A stretch of DNA of 48,444 bases from Klebsiella pneumoniae (GTDB lineage: Bacteria; Pseudomonadota; Gammaproteobacteria; Ga0077536): positions 1 through 48,444 of the forward strand of contig CAMCQE010000014.1 in NCBI GenBank assembly GCA_945876945.1. Reading direction: 5' to 3'. The notes beneath the pieces are model-generated. The model had not been told where the DNA came from, did no database searches, and was given only the letters and a program-made list of their open reading frames with translations. Each line of letters begins with the position of its first letter. Position 1 is the stretch's first letter. Positions 34,044 to 44,705 of the stretch are shown here, in pieces. Made by a program: the position numbers and the translations under genes.

Positions 34044-34232
34044 TTGATTACCGAGAAACGCTTTCGCTGCCCGTATTGCGGGGAGCGCATCAGTTGCCTG
34101 CTGGACGGATCCGCCGGCGGGCAGCAGTACGTGGAAGACTGCGAGGTCTGCTGTCGCCCGATCGAAATCGCCTGCGACTTCGACGGCGACGGCCGACCGC
34201 TGGGCTTTTCCGCCCACCGTCACGACGAATGA
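34044..34232 (+). CDS. CPXCG-motif Cys-rich small protein
   Basis: The roughly 62-residue protein has CPYCGE near the start, CEVCCRPIEI in the middle, and CDFD after it, the pattern of the Cys_rich_CPXG family (zinc ribbon-like). It is found mainly in gammaproteobacteria and has unknown function. The start is uncertain: TTG 34044 gives the family-like N-terminus (LITEKRF), 10 bases after the yajQ stop; an upstream ATG at 33996 would overlap yajQ. Confidence 0.8.
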   Translation: MITEKRFRCPYCGERISCLLDGSAGGQQYVEDCEVCCRPIEIACDFDGDGRPLGFSAHRHDE

Positions 34233-34239
34233 AGCACTG

Positions 34240-34602
34240 ATGCGCGAGGCGCTGTGCCTGTTGATTGCCGCCGGCATGGTGGCCGGCTTATGGAACTGGA
34301 GCGTGAGCGGCCGCGATCGCGCGCTGCGGGCGGTCCACCAGATGTGCAAGGACCTCTCGCTGCAGGCGCTGGATGAGACCGTGGTCTTGCGGCGGGTGCG
34401 GCTGGCCCGCGATGAGCATGGCCAGCGGCGCGTCCTCAGAATCTACCGCTTTGAGTTCACCCGTGATGGCAGCCTGCGGGAGACGGGCGATCTGGCGCTC
34501 GCCGGACTCACTCCCTGGTGGGCCTTGCTCCATCACCCGGAAGGCAATCTGCACATCGATTTGCGCGCGGCGCGCGGCAAAGTGCTGTCATTCCCCGCCT
34601 AG
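34240..34602 (+). CDS. DUF3301 protein
   Basis: This 120-residue protein has one N-terminal hydrophobic helix, the DUF3301 pattern (ALRAVHQMCKDLSLQALDETVVLRRVRLARDEHG in parts), and YRFEFTRDGSLR. Membrane-anchored with a small cytoplasmic domain. Function is unknown; it is largely gammaproteobacterial. It starts 7 bases after the CPXCG gene. Its last 15 bases overlap the convergent cNMP-rhodanese gene. Confidence 0.85.
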   Translation: MREALCLLIAAGMVAGLWNWSVSGRDRALRAVHQMCKDLSLQALDETVVLRRVRLARDEHGQRRVLRIYRFEFTRDGSLRETGDLALAGLTPWWALLHHPEGNLHIDLRAARGKVLSFPA

Positions 34603-35661
34603 ACGTTCTTCGAGTTCGCGGAGCAATGCCGCGTTATGGGCTTCGGCCCTGGCCTTGGCGGCAGCAGCAGCGGCGCGCTGACGCGCCATATGCTCGGCCG
34701 GGGTCAGCACCTCGGTTTCGCCCCGTTGCGCGGCCACCGCGGCGGCGAACTCCTGTTCAAAATGCTCGATATCAAGCTCTGCTCGAACCGGGCTCGCGAC
34801 CGGCACGGGTTGCGCAGACACCGGCGGCGGTAACGCCACCGGCGCAGGCGCCATCACATGGCGCTCGCGGTCGGTCAGGTGGGAAGTGGGCATTGAGGTT
34901 TTGCCCGCTAAATGCTGCCAGCGTGCCCCCACGCTGGAGGACAGGATGTCCAGATCCGGCCCCCTCGCAATCGGTTGCAGCAGACCATGCTGGCGGAGCC
35001 CGCCTTCCAGAAAGTGCACCTCGTGCCCTCTTTCGGCCATCAGGAACGCCGCCACCGCGCTCCGAATGCCCTTATCGCAGACCACGATATAGCGTCGGTC
35101 GCGCCGCAGCCTGTCGAGCAGGGGGCGCAGGTGCTGGAAGGGGATGGGTAAGGCGCCGGGGAAGCTGCCGGCGGCCACTTCGGTCGGGGTGCGCACATCG
35201 AGCCAGACGGCACCGTCGGCAATCAGGCCCTGAGCCCCGATATAGTCGACTGGGCTCAGCAGGGGCCGCCGAATTGCCTCGTCGAATACGGGCTTCGGCA
35301 CCCGGAACACCTGACCGTCGGTCAGCATGCGCACGGTCGCATTGCGGGCAGCATTGGCAATCAGGGCTTCCTCGCCAAACATCGCGCCCGGCGCGAGCTC
35401 GGCGAGAATTGCAGGGGTCTGGCGCTCACCGCGTTCGCGCTCAACCCGTAAGCGCCCTTCTGCCACCAGAAAAAAATCGGTGCCCCGGTCGCCTTGCCGA
35501 ATCACCACTTCACCGGCTTTGAAGCTTGCGGCTTGAACCGCTTCGAGCACCCGGGCGAGCTGCGGTTCAGGCACCCTCGCCAGGCCCGAGGCGCGCAGGA
35601 GCTTCTCGACCTGTCGGCGCGTCGAAATATCGTGGTTGTCAGAAGTGCTCATGACTGTCAT
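34588..35661 (-). CDS. Cyclic nucleotide-binding domain fused to rhodanese
   Basis: The 357-residue protein has a cNMP-binding barrel (about 22-130) with the phosphate cassette-like FGEEALIANAARNATV (95-110). A rhodanese domain (about 140-230) follows, with an intact CX4R active loop (Cys195-DKGI-Arg200), then a disordered proline/alanine tail ending in a charged helix (about 310-357). There is no DNA-binding domain. Sulfur transfer or phosphatase-like activity gated by a nucleotide is the obvious guess. Met4 (35652) is an alternative start. Confidence 0.85.
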   Translation of the reverse strand: MTVMSTSDNHDISTRRQVEKLLRASGLARVPEPQLARVLEAVQAASFKAGEVVIRQGDRGTDFFLVAEGRLRVERERGERQTPAILAELAPGAMFGEEALIANAARNATVRMLTDGQVFRVPKPVFDEAIRRPLLSPVDYIGAQGLIADGAVWLDVRTPTEVAAGSFPGALPIPFQHLRPLLDRLRRDRRYIVVCDKGIRSAVAAFLMAERGHEVHFLEGGLRQHGLLQPIARGPDLDILSSSVGARWQHLAGKTSMPTSHLTDRERHVMAPAPVALPPPVSAQPVPVASPVRAELDIEHFEQEFAAAVAAQRGETEVLTPAEHMARQRAAAAAAKARAEAHNAALLRELEERLGGE

Positions 35662-35876
35662 CGCCGGTGGCCGCGCCGTACTCCGGTTGCTGCGTTGGGG
35701 GATCGTGATTGAAACTTGTATCCGACCGCTTTACCCAAAAATTCAGCGCAGATGTGAGCTGCGTCACGAACTTGGGCGGCAACGGCGCGTCGCGCGCGCG
35801 CCGGCACGGTGGTTTTATGTTCACGTCTTACGCGTAGAATCAGGCGCCATTCCAGCCATTCGAGATGGAGCGGCGC

Positions 35877-36083
35877 GTGCATTTAGAAAATCCTGGGTCG
35901 CTCCTGCGTCGCTTGCGGGCGATGGAGGTCGAACACCGCGACCTCGACGAAATCGTGAGCCGGCTCTCGACCCAACCGGGTATCGACGAGCTGATGCTCA
36001 AACGCCTGAAACGCCGCAAGCTCCTGTTAAAAGATCAAATTGCGCAGCTGCGCAGTGCACTCATTCCAGACCTTGATGCCTGA
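35877..36083 (+). CDS. YdcH/DUF465 family small protein
   Basis: This 68-residue helical protein begins HLENPGSLLRRLRAMEVEHRDLDEIV and later has KRLKRRKLLLKDQIAQLR, the DUF465 (YdcH) pattern of a helical hairpin. The GTG at 35877 is chosen because GGAG lies 7 bases upstream and homologues begin with MHLE-like residues. An ATG at 35865 would add four residues. Function unknown. Confidence 0.83.
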   Translation: MHLENPGSLLRRLRAMEVEHRDLDEIVSRLSTQPGIDELMLKRLKRRKLLLKDQIAQLRSALIPDLDA

Positions 36084-36085
36084 CG

Positions 36086-36097
36086 CGCGCTAGCGCG
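36086..36097. other. 12-bp perfect palindrome at a tail-to-tail junction
   Basis: CGCGCTAGCGCG lies between the YdcH stop and the PilZ gene end. The PilZ stop codon (TAG) is the centre of the palindrome. No U-run, so a terminator role is uncertain. Confidence 0.4.
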
Positions 36098-36554
36098 GCA
36101 ACGGCGCTCTGCCGGTGGCGAGCGCAGCCCCCTTGGTCGCCAGAAAACTGGCCAGTATCCGCCGCGCCACGGGCCGCAAGGCCACAAAACTGAAGCCCAG
36201 CAAGCAGTGCTCATCGTCCTCAGCGGTGACCATGTAATTCAAACCAAGCCCTACAGTTAGCCGGCGCAGCCCCTGCGCCAGGGGTAACACAACGCCCGCT
36301 TGCAGCACCGCTGGATAGTGGCAACTTGCGTGCACGGGCTGCTCGCGCAGGCGCGAGGCGATGGTGTGATCGCACACAATCTGCAGACCGCCCGGCGAGA
36401 TATTGCGGGCCTGCACGCGCCAACACTCGCCGGCATCATTTGCCAGATCGAGCGGGCAATGCAGCGCCAGCCGCGGATAGCGTCGCTGAGCGTCGACGGT
36501 CAAGACGCCAGAATCCATCGACCGTAGACCGGCACGCAGCAGGGTGAGACTCAT
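36090..36554 (-). CDS. PilZ-domain protein
   Basis: The 154-residue protein contains a PilZ domain: arginine box QRRYPRLAL (about 24-32) and the NISPGGLQI motif (about 51-59), in place of the consensus D/NxSxxG. These residues bind cyclic di-GMP. The remainder is a beta barrel typical of the fold. AGGAG is 8 bases upstream of the ATG. Target unknown. Confidence 0.82.
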   Translation of the reverse strand: MSLTLLRAGLRSMDSGVLTVDAQRRYPRLALHCPLDLANDAGECWRVQARNISPGGLQIVCDHTIASRLREQPVHASCHYPAVLQAGVVLPLAQGLRRLTVGLGLNYMVTAEDDEHCLLGFSFVALRPVARRILASFLATKGAALATGRAPLPR

Positions 36555-36639
36555 CGCGCGAACTCCTGTGAACGCTGGGACAAACCACGCTATACGCTCG
36601 CGCGCCGGATCAGGGCGATCTCGATCAGCTTCGGCCGCC

Positions 36640-37503
36640 TCAGGGCGGAGACGCGAATTCAGCCGCCCGCGCCCGTGCGGCGGCCAGCATCTTGTCGTTG
36701 AAGTTTGCCCCCAGCAGCGCCGCGCTTTGGGCGGCCGCCGTCACCCCGGCGTCGGCGGCGAGCGTAAACCACGCCCACGCGGCGAGCGGGTCGGGCGGCA
36801 CGCCTTCGCCCCGCAGATAGAGCTCGCCCAAGGCGTTGCGGGCCAGCGGCGAGCCGGCTCTGGCGGCTTTTTCCCACCAGTTAAAGGCGCTGGCGGCATC
36901 GCGCGGCATGCCGAAACCCCGACGGGCCATGATGCCGAGGTTGTAGGCGGCGTCCGCCTCGCCCCCCGCATACGCGCGTTCCCACCACTGGCGCGCGGCG
37001 TTGAAATCGCGCTCGGTGCCCTGGCCGGAAAAATAGAGCGCGCCAAGCCGTAGCGCAGACTTGGCGCTGCCCTGAGCGGCGGCCCGGCCATACCAGTCGA
37101 TGGCGGCGGGCAGGTCACGCGGCGCCCCGCGGCCGTCCTGCAGCAGGGTCCCGAGATTGTGCTGGGCCTTGGGATTGCCCTGCACGGCCGCCTTGGTATA
37201 CCAGCTGGCGGCTTTGGCGAAGTCTGGCACCAGACCCCAGCCGCGCTCGTAGAGCAAGCCCATGTAGTACTGGGCGGTGGCGTCGCCCGCTTCCGCCGCG
37301 GGCGCAAAGGCCTGCACCGCGAGCCCGTAGTCCCGCGCCTTGAACGCCTGCTGACCGGTCGCGAGGTCGGCACGGGCGTCGACGACCAGCAGGAGCAGGC
37401 CGGCCAGCACACCGCAGCAGCGGCGCCATCCAACGGTGGGCCGGGCCAGATTCCTGTCATACAATCCAGACTCAATCTCTTTTGCGGGTTCAGCCATGTC
37501 CAA
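36640..37503 (-). CDS. Sel1-repeat (TPR-like) exported protein
   Basis: This protein of up to 287 residues has a hydrophobic segment (CCGVLAGLLLLVVDARA, about 29-45) that looks like a signal peptide, followed by six or so Sel1 repeats of about 36 residues (AQYYMGLLYERGWG, AQHNLGTLLQDGRG, ALRLGALYFSGQG, AAYNLGIMARRGFG, ARNALGELYLRGEG). Sel1 proteins scaffold protein complexes. The ATG start (37503) would overlap the moxR start head-on by 8 bases. A TTG at 37464 gives a more usual signal peptide and may be the true start. Confidence 0.85.
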   Translation of the reverse strand: MDMAEPAKEIESGLYDRNLARPTVGWRRCCGVLAGLLLLVVDARADLATGQQAFKARDYGLAVQAFAPAAEAGDATAQYYMGLLYERGWGLVPDFAKAASWYTKAAVQGNPKAQHNLGTLLQDGRGAPRDLPAAIDWYGRAAAQGSAKSALRLGALYFSGQGTERDFNAARQWWERAYAGGEADAAYNLGIMARRGFGMPRDAASAFNWWEKAARAGSPLARNALGELYLRGEGVPPDPLAAWAWFTLAADAGVTAAAQSAALLGANFNDKMLAAARARAAEFASPP

Positions 37504-38342
37504 TGCACGCTTCTCCGGAACCGAAAGTTACGTCGCCACCGACGACCTCATGATGGCCGTGAATGCGGCCATTACGCTGGAGCGTCCGCTGCTCGTCAAA
37601 GGCGAACCCGGCACCGGCAAAACCATGCTGGCCGAAGAAATCGCCCGCTCGCTGGGCCGCCCGCTGATTGGCTGGCATATCAAGTCCACCACCAAGGCCG
37701 CCCGCGGCCTGTATGAATACGACGCCGTTGCCCGCTTGCGCGACTCCCAGCTGGGCGACGACCGCGTGAAAGACATCGGCAACTACATCGTCAAAGGCAA
37801 ACTCTGGGAAGCCTTCGAATCCGACGTGCAGCCGATTTTGCTGATCGACGAAATCGACAAGGCCGACATTGAATTCCCGAATGACCTGCTGCAGGAACTC
37901 GACCGCATGGAGTTCTATGTGTACGAAACCCAGCAGACTATCAAGGCCCGCCAGCGGCCGATCATCATCATCACCAGTAACAACGAGAAAGAACTGCCGG
38001 ACGCTTTCCTGCGTCGCTGTTTCTTCCACTACATCCGCTTCCCCGAAGCCGACGTCATGGAAACCATCGTCAAGGTGCACTTCCCCAACATCAAGAAGCA
38101 GCTGCTGGCCGAAGCCCTGCAAAGCTTTTTCGAACTGCGCGAACTGCCGGGCCTGAAGAAAAAGCCGTCGACCTCGGAACTCCTCGACTGGATCAAGCTG
38201 CTGGTGGCCGATGACATCCCGCCCGAAGCGCTGCGCGAGAAGGATAGCCGCAAGGCCATTCCCAAACTCTACGGCGCCTTGCTCAAGAACGAGCAGGACA
38301 TGCACCTGTTCGAGCGGCTGGTCTTCATGACGCGGCGCACCG

Positions 38343-38353
<11 letters not shown>
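37496..38353 (+). CDS. MoxR-family AAA+ ATPase
   Basis: The 285-residue ATPase has Walker A GEPGTGKT (36-43), Walker B LLIDEID (Asp118, Glu119), sensor 1 (ITSNNEKELPDAFLRRC) and the lid domain. MoxR proteins act as chaperones that load metals or mature protein complexes, usually with a von Willebrand A partner, here the next gene. The start MSNARFSG follows homologues; an open upstream extension lies antisense to the Sel1 gene. Its stop overlaps the VWA gene start by 11 bases. Confidence 0.92.
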
Positions 38354-39530
<1,177 letters not shown>

Positions 39531-39531
39531 G

Positions 39532-40554
39532 TTGCCGTTGGGCTCGCTCCTGCGGCTTTGCAGCGCGCTCGCGCTGCTGCTGATTCCGGCGGCGGCCAGC
39601 GCCGCCATCGCCCCGCACCAACTCGCCGTTATCATCAACGAAGACGATCCGGACAGCTTCAAGCTTGGCCAGTACTACGCTAAAAAGCGCGGTATTCCGC
39701 CGGAAAACATCGTGCAGGTTGCGCTGGGCGTGCCCAAGTCAGAGATTACGCCGGAAGTTTTTGACCGCGCCTATATCAAGGTGCGCATCAACACCCGCAA
39801 CGGGATTGAAGGCTACGCGCTCGCGTTTACCTATCCCTACCGCGTCGGCTGCATGTCGATTACCACCGCGTTCGCGATGGGCTATGGCAAACGCTTTTGC
39901 GCCGACGGCTGCCACCCCACCGCACCCAATCCGTATTTCGACGAGGAAGGTGGGCAGCCCTGGGAAACTTTTGGCCTGCATCCCACGATGATGCTCGCGG
40001 CGAAAGATCTGGAAAGTGGACGGCGACTGGTGGATCGCGGGGTGGCCAGCGACGGCACCAAACCCACCGGCCACGCCTATCTGGTGGTGACCAGCGATGC
40101 CACACGGAGCACCCGCGCGCGGCAATTCCCTCTCGCCAAGGCGGTATGGGGCGACCGCTTCAGCACCAGCATTGAGCAAACCGACGGCATTCGCGACAAA
40201 CGCGACGTGATGTTTTATTTCACCGGCACGCCGCAGGTGCCTTACCTCGACACCCTGCGCTTTCTGCCCGGCGCCATCGCCGACCATCTCACGTCGTCCG
40301 GCGGGCAACTCGATGGCAAGAAACAAATGCCCGCGCTGGCCTGGCTGGAAGCCGGCGCCACCGCGAGTTACGGCACGGTGGCCGAGCCCTGCAATTTCAC
40401 CCAGAAATTTCCGGACGCCAGCATCGTCATGCGCGCCTACCTCAGCGGCGACACCGCGCTAGAAGCCTATTGGAAAAGCGTCGTGTGGCCGGGGCAGGGG
40501 CTTTTTATTGGTGAGCCGCTGGCGCGCCCCTTCGGTCCTGTGATTCCGCACTAA
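39532..40554 (+). CDS. TIGR03790-like secreted protein
   Basis: The 340-residue protein has a signal peptide (LLRLCSALALLLIPAAASAA in parts) and the pattern NEDDPDSFKLGQYYAKKRGIPPENI, which I recognise as TIGR03790, a family of unknown function. The mature protein has several Cys residues (GCMS, FCADGCHP, PCNF). ASYGTVAEPCNFTQKFP near the C-terminus recalls caspase-like/gingipain-like folds, but I cannot show this. TTG start, 1 base after the VWA stop. The tight spacing suggests cotranscription with moxR and VWA. Confidence 0.75.
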   Translation: MPLGSLLRLCSALALLLIPAAASAAIAPHQLAVIINEDDPDSFKLGQYYAKKRGIPPENIVQVALGVPKSEITPEVFDRAYIKVRINTRNGIEGYALAFTYPYRVGCMSITTAFAMGYGKRFCADGCHPTAPNPYFDEEGGQPWETFGLHPTMMLAAKDLESGRRLVDRGVASDGTKPTGHAYLVVTSDATRSTRARQFPLAKAVWGDRFSTSIEQTDGIRDKRDVMFYFTGTPQVPYLDTLRFLPGAIADHLTSSGGQLDGKKQMPALAWLEAGATASYGTVAEPCNFTQKFPDASIVMRAYLSGDTALEAYWKSVVWPGQGLFIGEPLARPFGPVIPH

Positions 40555-40758
40555 GCCCCTCCGCACTCGGCTCATCGAGTTGTGCGCGCGACCTCAAAAT
40601 TTTTTGTGCCCGGGGCTTCAGCAGGCGTTACGAGCGCCGCTAAGGATTTTGCAACGGCTGCGATCAAAAGGCCGCTGCGGGGTTCACCGCCGACGAGCGG
40701 TGATGCCGATCCAAGGCAGCCCTCAACAACGATGAGAACGACTGGCGGAGTACAAAAA
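40555..40758. other. Gap after the TIGR03790 gene
   Basis: A possible terminator begins near 40563: imperfect stem GCACTCG...CGAGT-TG-TGC, followed after about 12 bases by AAAATTTTTT (40597-40606). The rest of the 204 bases holds nothing I can name apart from the likely promoter of the next small gene. Confidence 0.35.
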
Positions 40759-40968
40759 GTGAAGACACTCAAAGTGGCCGATACGCGCATCGCGCGCTAC
40801 AAGGGCTTCCACGACATGAACGGCGACTTCGTGCCCTTTGGCACTTCGGACGAAGTGTTTCGTCGCGCGCGTAAACTCGGTGCCCGCGTGCTGCTCCGTC
40901 TGGAGATGGGGCCTGGTCAGGAACTGCAAGGGCTGTTCTATACCAACGACAGCAGCCTGACCGGCTAG
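40759..40968 (+). CDS. Small protein of unknown function
   Basis: This 69-residue protein starts at GTG 40759, with GGAG at 40747-40750 upstream. It has no signal peptide. Sequence shows KVADTRIARYKGFHDMNGDF and a basic helix FRRARKLGARVLLRLEMG, then LFYTNDSSL. I do not recognise it. An in-frame ATG at 40732 is an alternative start. It is bounded by gaps on both sides, so it is probably transcribed alone. Confidence 0.5.
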   Translation: MKTLKVADTRIARYKGFHDMNGDFVPFGTSDEVFRRARKLGARVLLRLEMGPGQELQGLFYTNDSSLTG

Positions 40969-41125
40969 CCCACAGGCCGCACGATGCCGGGCGGGATAAC
41001 CCACCGGCATCCGCATCGGCTTGTTATTCCCCGTCGCGCCGCGCCGGGAGGCCCACTGCCCTCTGGCATTCTGCCCATCCGCAGTGGATGCTTAAGGACC
41101 TTCCCAACAAGACACAGGCACCCGC

Positions 41126-41830
41126 ATGGCCGCGCGGCCTTCACTTCCTCTGGGCCTATGCCTCCTCTTCGCCAGCCTGCTGGCGGGATGTGCTGAACAG
41201 GACAATTCTCCCTTTCCGACCGACCCGGGCCGCTGGTGGTACTACCAGACCCGCACCAAGATTCTGAAAGACGTGAGCGAGCAGCGACTGCTGATCTCCA
41301 ATCTCGCACGCGACCAGCATTCGTTTCAGCAGCGCCGTCAGGCCAATTGGGATCATCACTTCCGGTTCACCGACCAAGGGCTGGTTCATCAGCAGTATTT
41401 CAATCGAGGCCAAGGCATGGGCACTTTGCGCGAGGCCAGCGCGCTGGTCTTGCCGCAGCGTCTGGCGGTGGGCGAAGCGTGGACCTTCACCAGCGCGTTG
41501 CATCTGATCGAGAGCCGGACTTTCGCCACCGAAGACCATCTTGGTCATCGTCCTTTGCCGGTGACCATGCACGCCAAAATCGCCGCGCTGGACGACACCG
41601 TGCGCGTGCCGGCGGGACGCTACACCGGCTGCATCAAGGTGGAGGCCAGCGGCGAAACCACCGTGCCCACCGATCGCGGCAACGCCATCGCCACCGTGAA
41701 GGCCGAGCAGCACGAGTGGTATGCGCCGGGCGTTGGACTGGTGCGAATAACGCGCAGGGAAACCGCCGACAGCCAGTTTCTGGACAAGGGCGAATACACG
41801 CAGGAACTGCTGCAAACGGACCGCCACTAG
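41126..41830 (+). CDS. Lipoprotein, unknown function
   Basis: The 234-residue protein has a lipobox LLAGC (Cys22). The mature part begins DPGRWWYYQTRTKIL, with beta-rich segments such as HHFRFTDQGLVHQQYF and AALDDTVRVPAGRYTGCIKVEASGE in parts, and ends HEWYAPGVGLVRITRRE. The last pattern (a Y-A-x-GVGLV element) is common in exported beta-structured proteins of proteobacteria. No named family. It lies upstream of trpE on the same strand. Confidence 0.75.
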   Translation: MAARPSLPLGLCLLFASLLAGCAEQDNSPFPTDPGRWWYYQTRTKILKDVSEQRLLISNLARDQHSFQQRRQANWDHHFRFTDQGLVHQQYFNRGQGMGTLREASALVLPQRLAVGEAWTFTSALHLIESRTFATEDHLGHRPLPVTMHAKIAALDDTVRVPAGRYTGCIKVEASGETTVPTDRGNAIATVKAEQHEWYAPGVGLVRITRRETADSQFLDKGEYTQELLQTDRH

Positions 41831-41923
41831 GCCGGTCAGGTTGCGCTGTCCGGAGGGCTCCTCTAGGCTTCTTGACTCCGGCTCCCGCCGGCATTGCCGG
41901 ATGCCCTCTCGCCCCACGTCGCC

Positions 41924-43387
41924 ATGACCACAAACGCCCCCGCCAATTCTGTTTTCAATCGAGTGCCTGTGTCCCGCCGCGTGCTGGCGGATCTCGACAC
42001 GCCGCTCAGCGTGTATCTCAAGCTCGCCGCAGGCCCTTACAGCTATCTGCTGGAGTCGGTGCAGGGCGGCGAGAAATGGGGGCGTTATTCCATCATCGGC
42101 TTGCCCGCGCAGCGCTGGTTGAGCGTGCGCGGTAACGAAGTCCGCGTGATTCATCAGGGCGAGACGGTGGAGTTTTTGCGTACCGCCGATCCGCTCTCCT
42201 TCGTGCGCGACTACCACGCCCGCATCAAAGCGCCACCGCTCGCGGTGTCCCGCTTCTCCGGTGGATTAGTGGGCTACTTCGCGTACGACACCGTGCGCTA
42301 CGTCGAACCCCGTCTCGCTGCGAGCACGCCGCCCGACTCACTTAACACGCCCGACATCCTGCTGATGCTGTCGGATGAATTCGTGGTGTTCGACAACCTG
42401 CGCGGCGAGATGGAACTGGTGGTCTGCGTTGATCCCGCGACCGACGGCGCACCGGCTGCCGCCGAAGTGAGGCTGAATGAATTAGTCGCGCAGCTTTCGC
42501 AGCCGCTGAAGACCGCGCCCCGCAAGTCCGGCGGCCACGGGCCCGCAGAAGAAGATTTCACCTCGGAGTTCGGACAAGAGGCGTTCAAGGCGGCGGTTGA
42601 GCGCATCAAGCAGTACATCGTCGAAGGCGATGTCATGCAGGTGGTGCCCTCGCAGCGCATGTCGATTCCGCTCAGCGCCGCGCCCATCGACGTCTATCGC
42701 GCGCTGCGCTACACCAATCCCTCTCCCTATCTCTTTTTCATGGATCTGGATGACTTCCAGATTGTCGGTTCTTCGCCGGAGATTCTGGTGCGGCTTGACG
42801 GCAACACCGTGACCACGCGCCCGCTGGCCGGCACCCGCAAGCGCGGCGCCACCGAAGCCGAAGACCTCGCGCTGGAAAAAGAACTGCTGGCCGATCCGAA
42901 AGAAATTGCCGAGCACCTGATGCTGATCGATCTGGGTCGCAACGACATCGGTCGCGTCGCCGAGATTGGCTCGGTGCGGGTCACCGAGAAAATGGTGATC
43001 GAACGCTACTCGCACGTGATGCACATCTCGTCCAACGTGGAAGGCAGCATCAAAGCCGGCTGCGATGCGATCGACGTGCTGCGCGCCACGCTGCCGGTCG
43101 GCACGCTGTCCGGCGCGCCGAAAATCCGCGCGATGGAAATCATCGACGAACTCGAACCCACCAAGCGCGGCGTCTTCGGCGGCGCGGTGGGCTATCTCTC
43201 CTGGAACGGCAATATGGACACCGCCATCGCCATCCGCACGGCGATCATCAAAGACGGCCGGCTGTCGATTCAGGCCGGCTGTGGCGTGGTGGCGGACTCG
43301 GTGCCGCAACTCGAATGGGAAGAAACCTTAAACAAAGCCCGCGCCATGTTTCGCGCGGTGGAAATGGCCGAGCGCGGGCTCGGCTAA
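41924..43387 (+). CDS. trpE: Anthranilate synthase component I
   Basis: This 487-residue enzyme, with TrpG, converts chorismate and glutamine to anthranilate. The N-terminal LLES motif (42-45) is the tryptophan feedback site. The chorismate-binding core has [75 protein letters not shown] and [14 protein letters not shown]. Start MTTNAPA is preferred over an upstream ATG with no matching leader. Unusually, trpG, trpD and trpC do not follow; the next gene is convergent dctA. I found no attenuator-type leader. Confidence 0.95.
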   Translation: MTTNAPANSVFNRVPVSRRVLADLDTPLSVYLKLAAGPYSYLLESVQGGEKWGRYSIIGLPAQRWLSVRGNEVRVIHQGETVEFLRTADPLSFVRDYHARIKAPPLAVSRFSGGLVGYFAYDTVRYVEPRLAASTPPDSLNTPDILLMLSDEFVVFDNLRGEMELVVCVDPATDGAPAAAEVRLNELVAQLSQPLKTAPRKSGGHGPAEEDFTSEFGQEAFKAAVERIKQYIVEGDVMQVVPSQRMSIPLSAAPIDVYRALRYTNPSPYLFFMDLDDFQIVGSSPEILVRLDGNTVTTRPLAGTRKRGATEAEDLALEKELLADPKEIAEHLMLIDLGRNDIGRVAEIGSVRVTEKMVIERYSHVMHISSNVEGSIKAGCDAIDVLRATLPVGTLSGAPKIRAMEIIDELEPTKRGVFGGAVGYLSWNGNMDTAIAIRTAIIKDGRLSIQAGCGVVADSVPQLEWEETLNKARAMFRAVEMAERGLG

Positions 43388-43403
43388 GGCGCGGCTTCAA
43401 ACA

Positions 43404-44705
43404 TCAGTCAGGTGCGCCGCGTGCGATGTCCTCTGGCGTTCGCGGCCCGCGTGCCTGCCCCAGCGCCGCGTGCAGCTGCGATTCATCAAGCTCCCCTTCC
43501 CATTTGCTGATCACCAGACACGCCACCCCGTTGCCCACCAGATTGGTCAGCGCGCGGCACTCGCTCATAAATTTGTCGATGCCGATTAGCACCGCCAGCG
43601 CCTCGATGGGAATCGTGGGCACGACCGCCAGCGTTGCCGCCAGCGTGATGAAGCCCGCGCCGGTCACGCCCGAGGCGCCTTTGGAGGTCAGCATCGCCAC
43701 CAGCAAGAGCGTGATCTGCTGGGTGAGGGAGAGCTCGGTGTTGGTGGCGTAAGCGAGAAACACCGTCGCCAGCGTCATGTAGAGATTGGTGCCATCCAGA
43801 TTAAAGCTATAGCCCAGCGGCACCGTGAGCCCCACCACCGGCGGCGCGCAGCCCAGCGCGCGTAGCTTGTGCATGAGTTGAGGGAGCACGCTCTCGGAAC
43901 TTGAGGTGCCCAGCACAATCAGCAATTCCTCTCGAATAAAGCCTAAAAAACGCAGAATCGAGAAGCCGCATAGACGCGCGATCCCGCCCAGCACAATGAA
44001 CACGAAGGCCAAGGCGCTGAGATAAAACGTGGCCACCAGCTCACCGAGTTTGAGCAAGGCCCCCAGACCAAACGCGCCGACGGTGAACGCCATCGCACCG
44101 AACGCACCAATGGGCGCGGCCTTCACCACCAGTCGCACTACGCCAAAAAACACCTCGCTCGCCGCGTCCAACACCTCCACCGTGGCGCGCCGGCGCGCAT
44201 CCGGCAGCGCGTTAATCGCAAAGCCACAGAGCAACGCGAGCACCAGCACCTGCAGCAGGTCACCGTTAGCGAACGCGCCAACAAAAGTATCCGGCACCAG
44301 ATTGAGTAAATGCGCGGTCACGCTGTCGTCTTTGGCGCGCGCAATAAAACTGCTGACGGCCGAGGTATCCAACTGCGCCGGATCGAGATTGAACCCCTGA
44401 CCCGTCTTGAACACATTCCCCACCACCAGCCCCAGCGCGAGCGCAAAGGTAGAGACCACCTCGAAGTACACCAGCGCCTTCAATCCCACCCGCCCCACTC
44501 GCCCCGCGTCGCGCACGCTGGCGATGCCGTGCACCACGGTGCAGAACACCACCGGCGCAATCACCATCTTGATGAGCTTGATGAAGCCGTCGCCCAGCGG
44601 CTTCAGCGCTTTGGCAGTGTCGGGCGCAAGCCAGCCCAGCGCGACGCCAGCGGCGATCGCAAGCAGCACCTGCACATAGAGAATCGACCACCAGGGTTTT
44701 GTCAT
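43404..44705 (-). CDS. dctA: C4-dicarboxylate:cation symporter
   Basis: The 433-residue membrane carrier closely follows Dct[24 protein letters not shown] in parts, [13 protein letters not shown], the serine-rich re-entrant loop [41 protein letters not shown], and [17 protein letters not shown]. It imports succinate, fumarate and malate with protons or sodium. The start MTKPWWS matches the family; upstream frame is not conserved. No sigma-54 site is obvious in the 108-base gap shared with the divergent oxygenase gene. Confidence 0.9.
   Translation of the reverse strand: MTKPWWSILYVQVLLAIAAGVALGWLAPDTAKALKPLGDGFIKLIKMVIAPVVFCTVVHGIASVRDAGRVGRVGLKALVYFEVVSTFALALGLVVGNVFKTGQGFNLDPAQLDTSAVSSFIARAKDDSVTAHLLNLVPDTFVGAFANGDLLQVLVLALLCGFAINALPDARRRATVEVLDAASEVFFGVVRLVVKAAPIGAFGAMAFTVGAFGLGALLKLGELVATFYLSALAFVFIVLGGIARLCGFSILRFLGFIREELLIVLGTSSSESVLPQLMHKLRALGCAPPVVGLTVPLGYSFNLDGTNLYMTLATVFLAYATNTELSLTQQITLLLVAMLTSKGASGVTGAGFITLAATLAVVPTIPIEALAVLIGIDKFMSECRALTNLVGNGVACLVISKWEGELDESQLHAALGQARGPRTPEDIARGAPD

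Noticed and set aside
41831-41923. Looked for a tryptophan-rich leader peptide and attenuator before trpE.
   Set aside because: The 93-base gap has no short frame with paired Trp codons and no terminator hairpin with a U-run.
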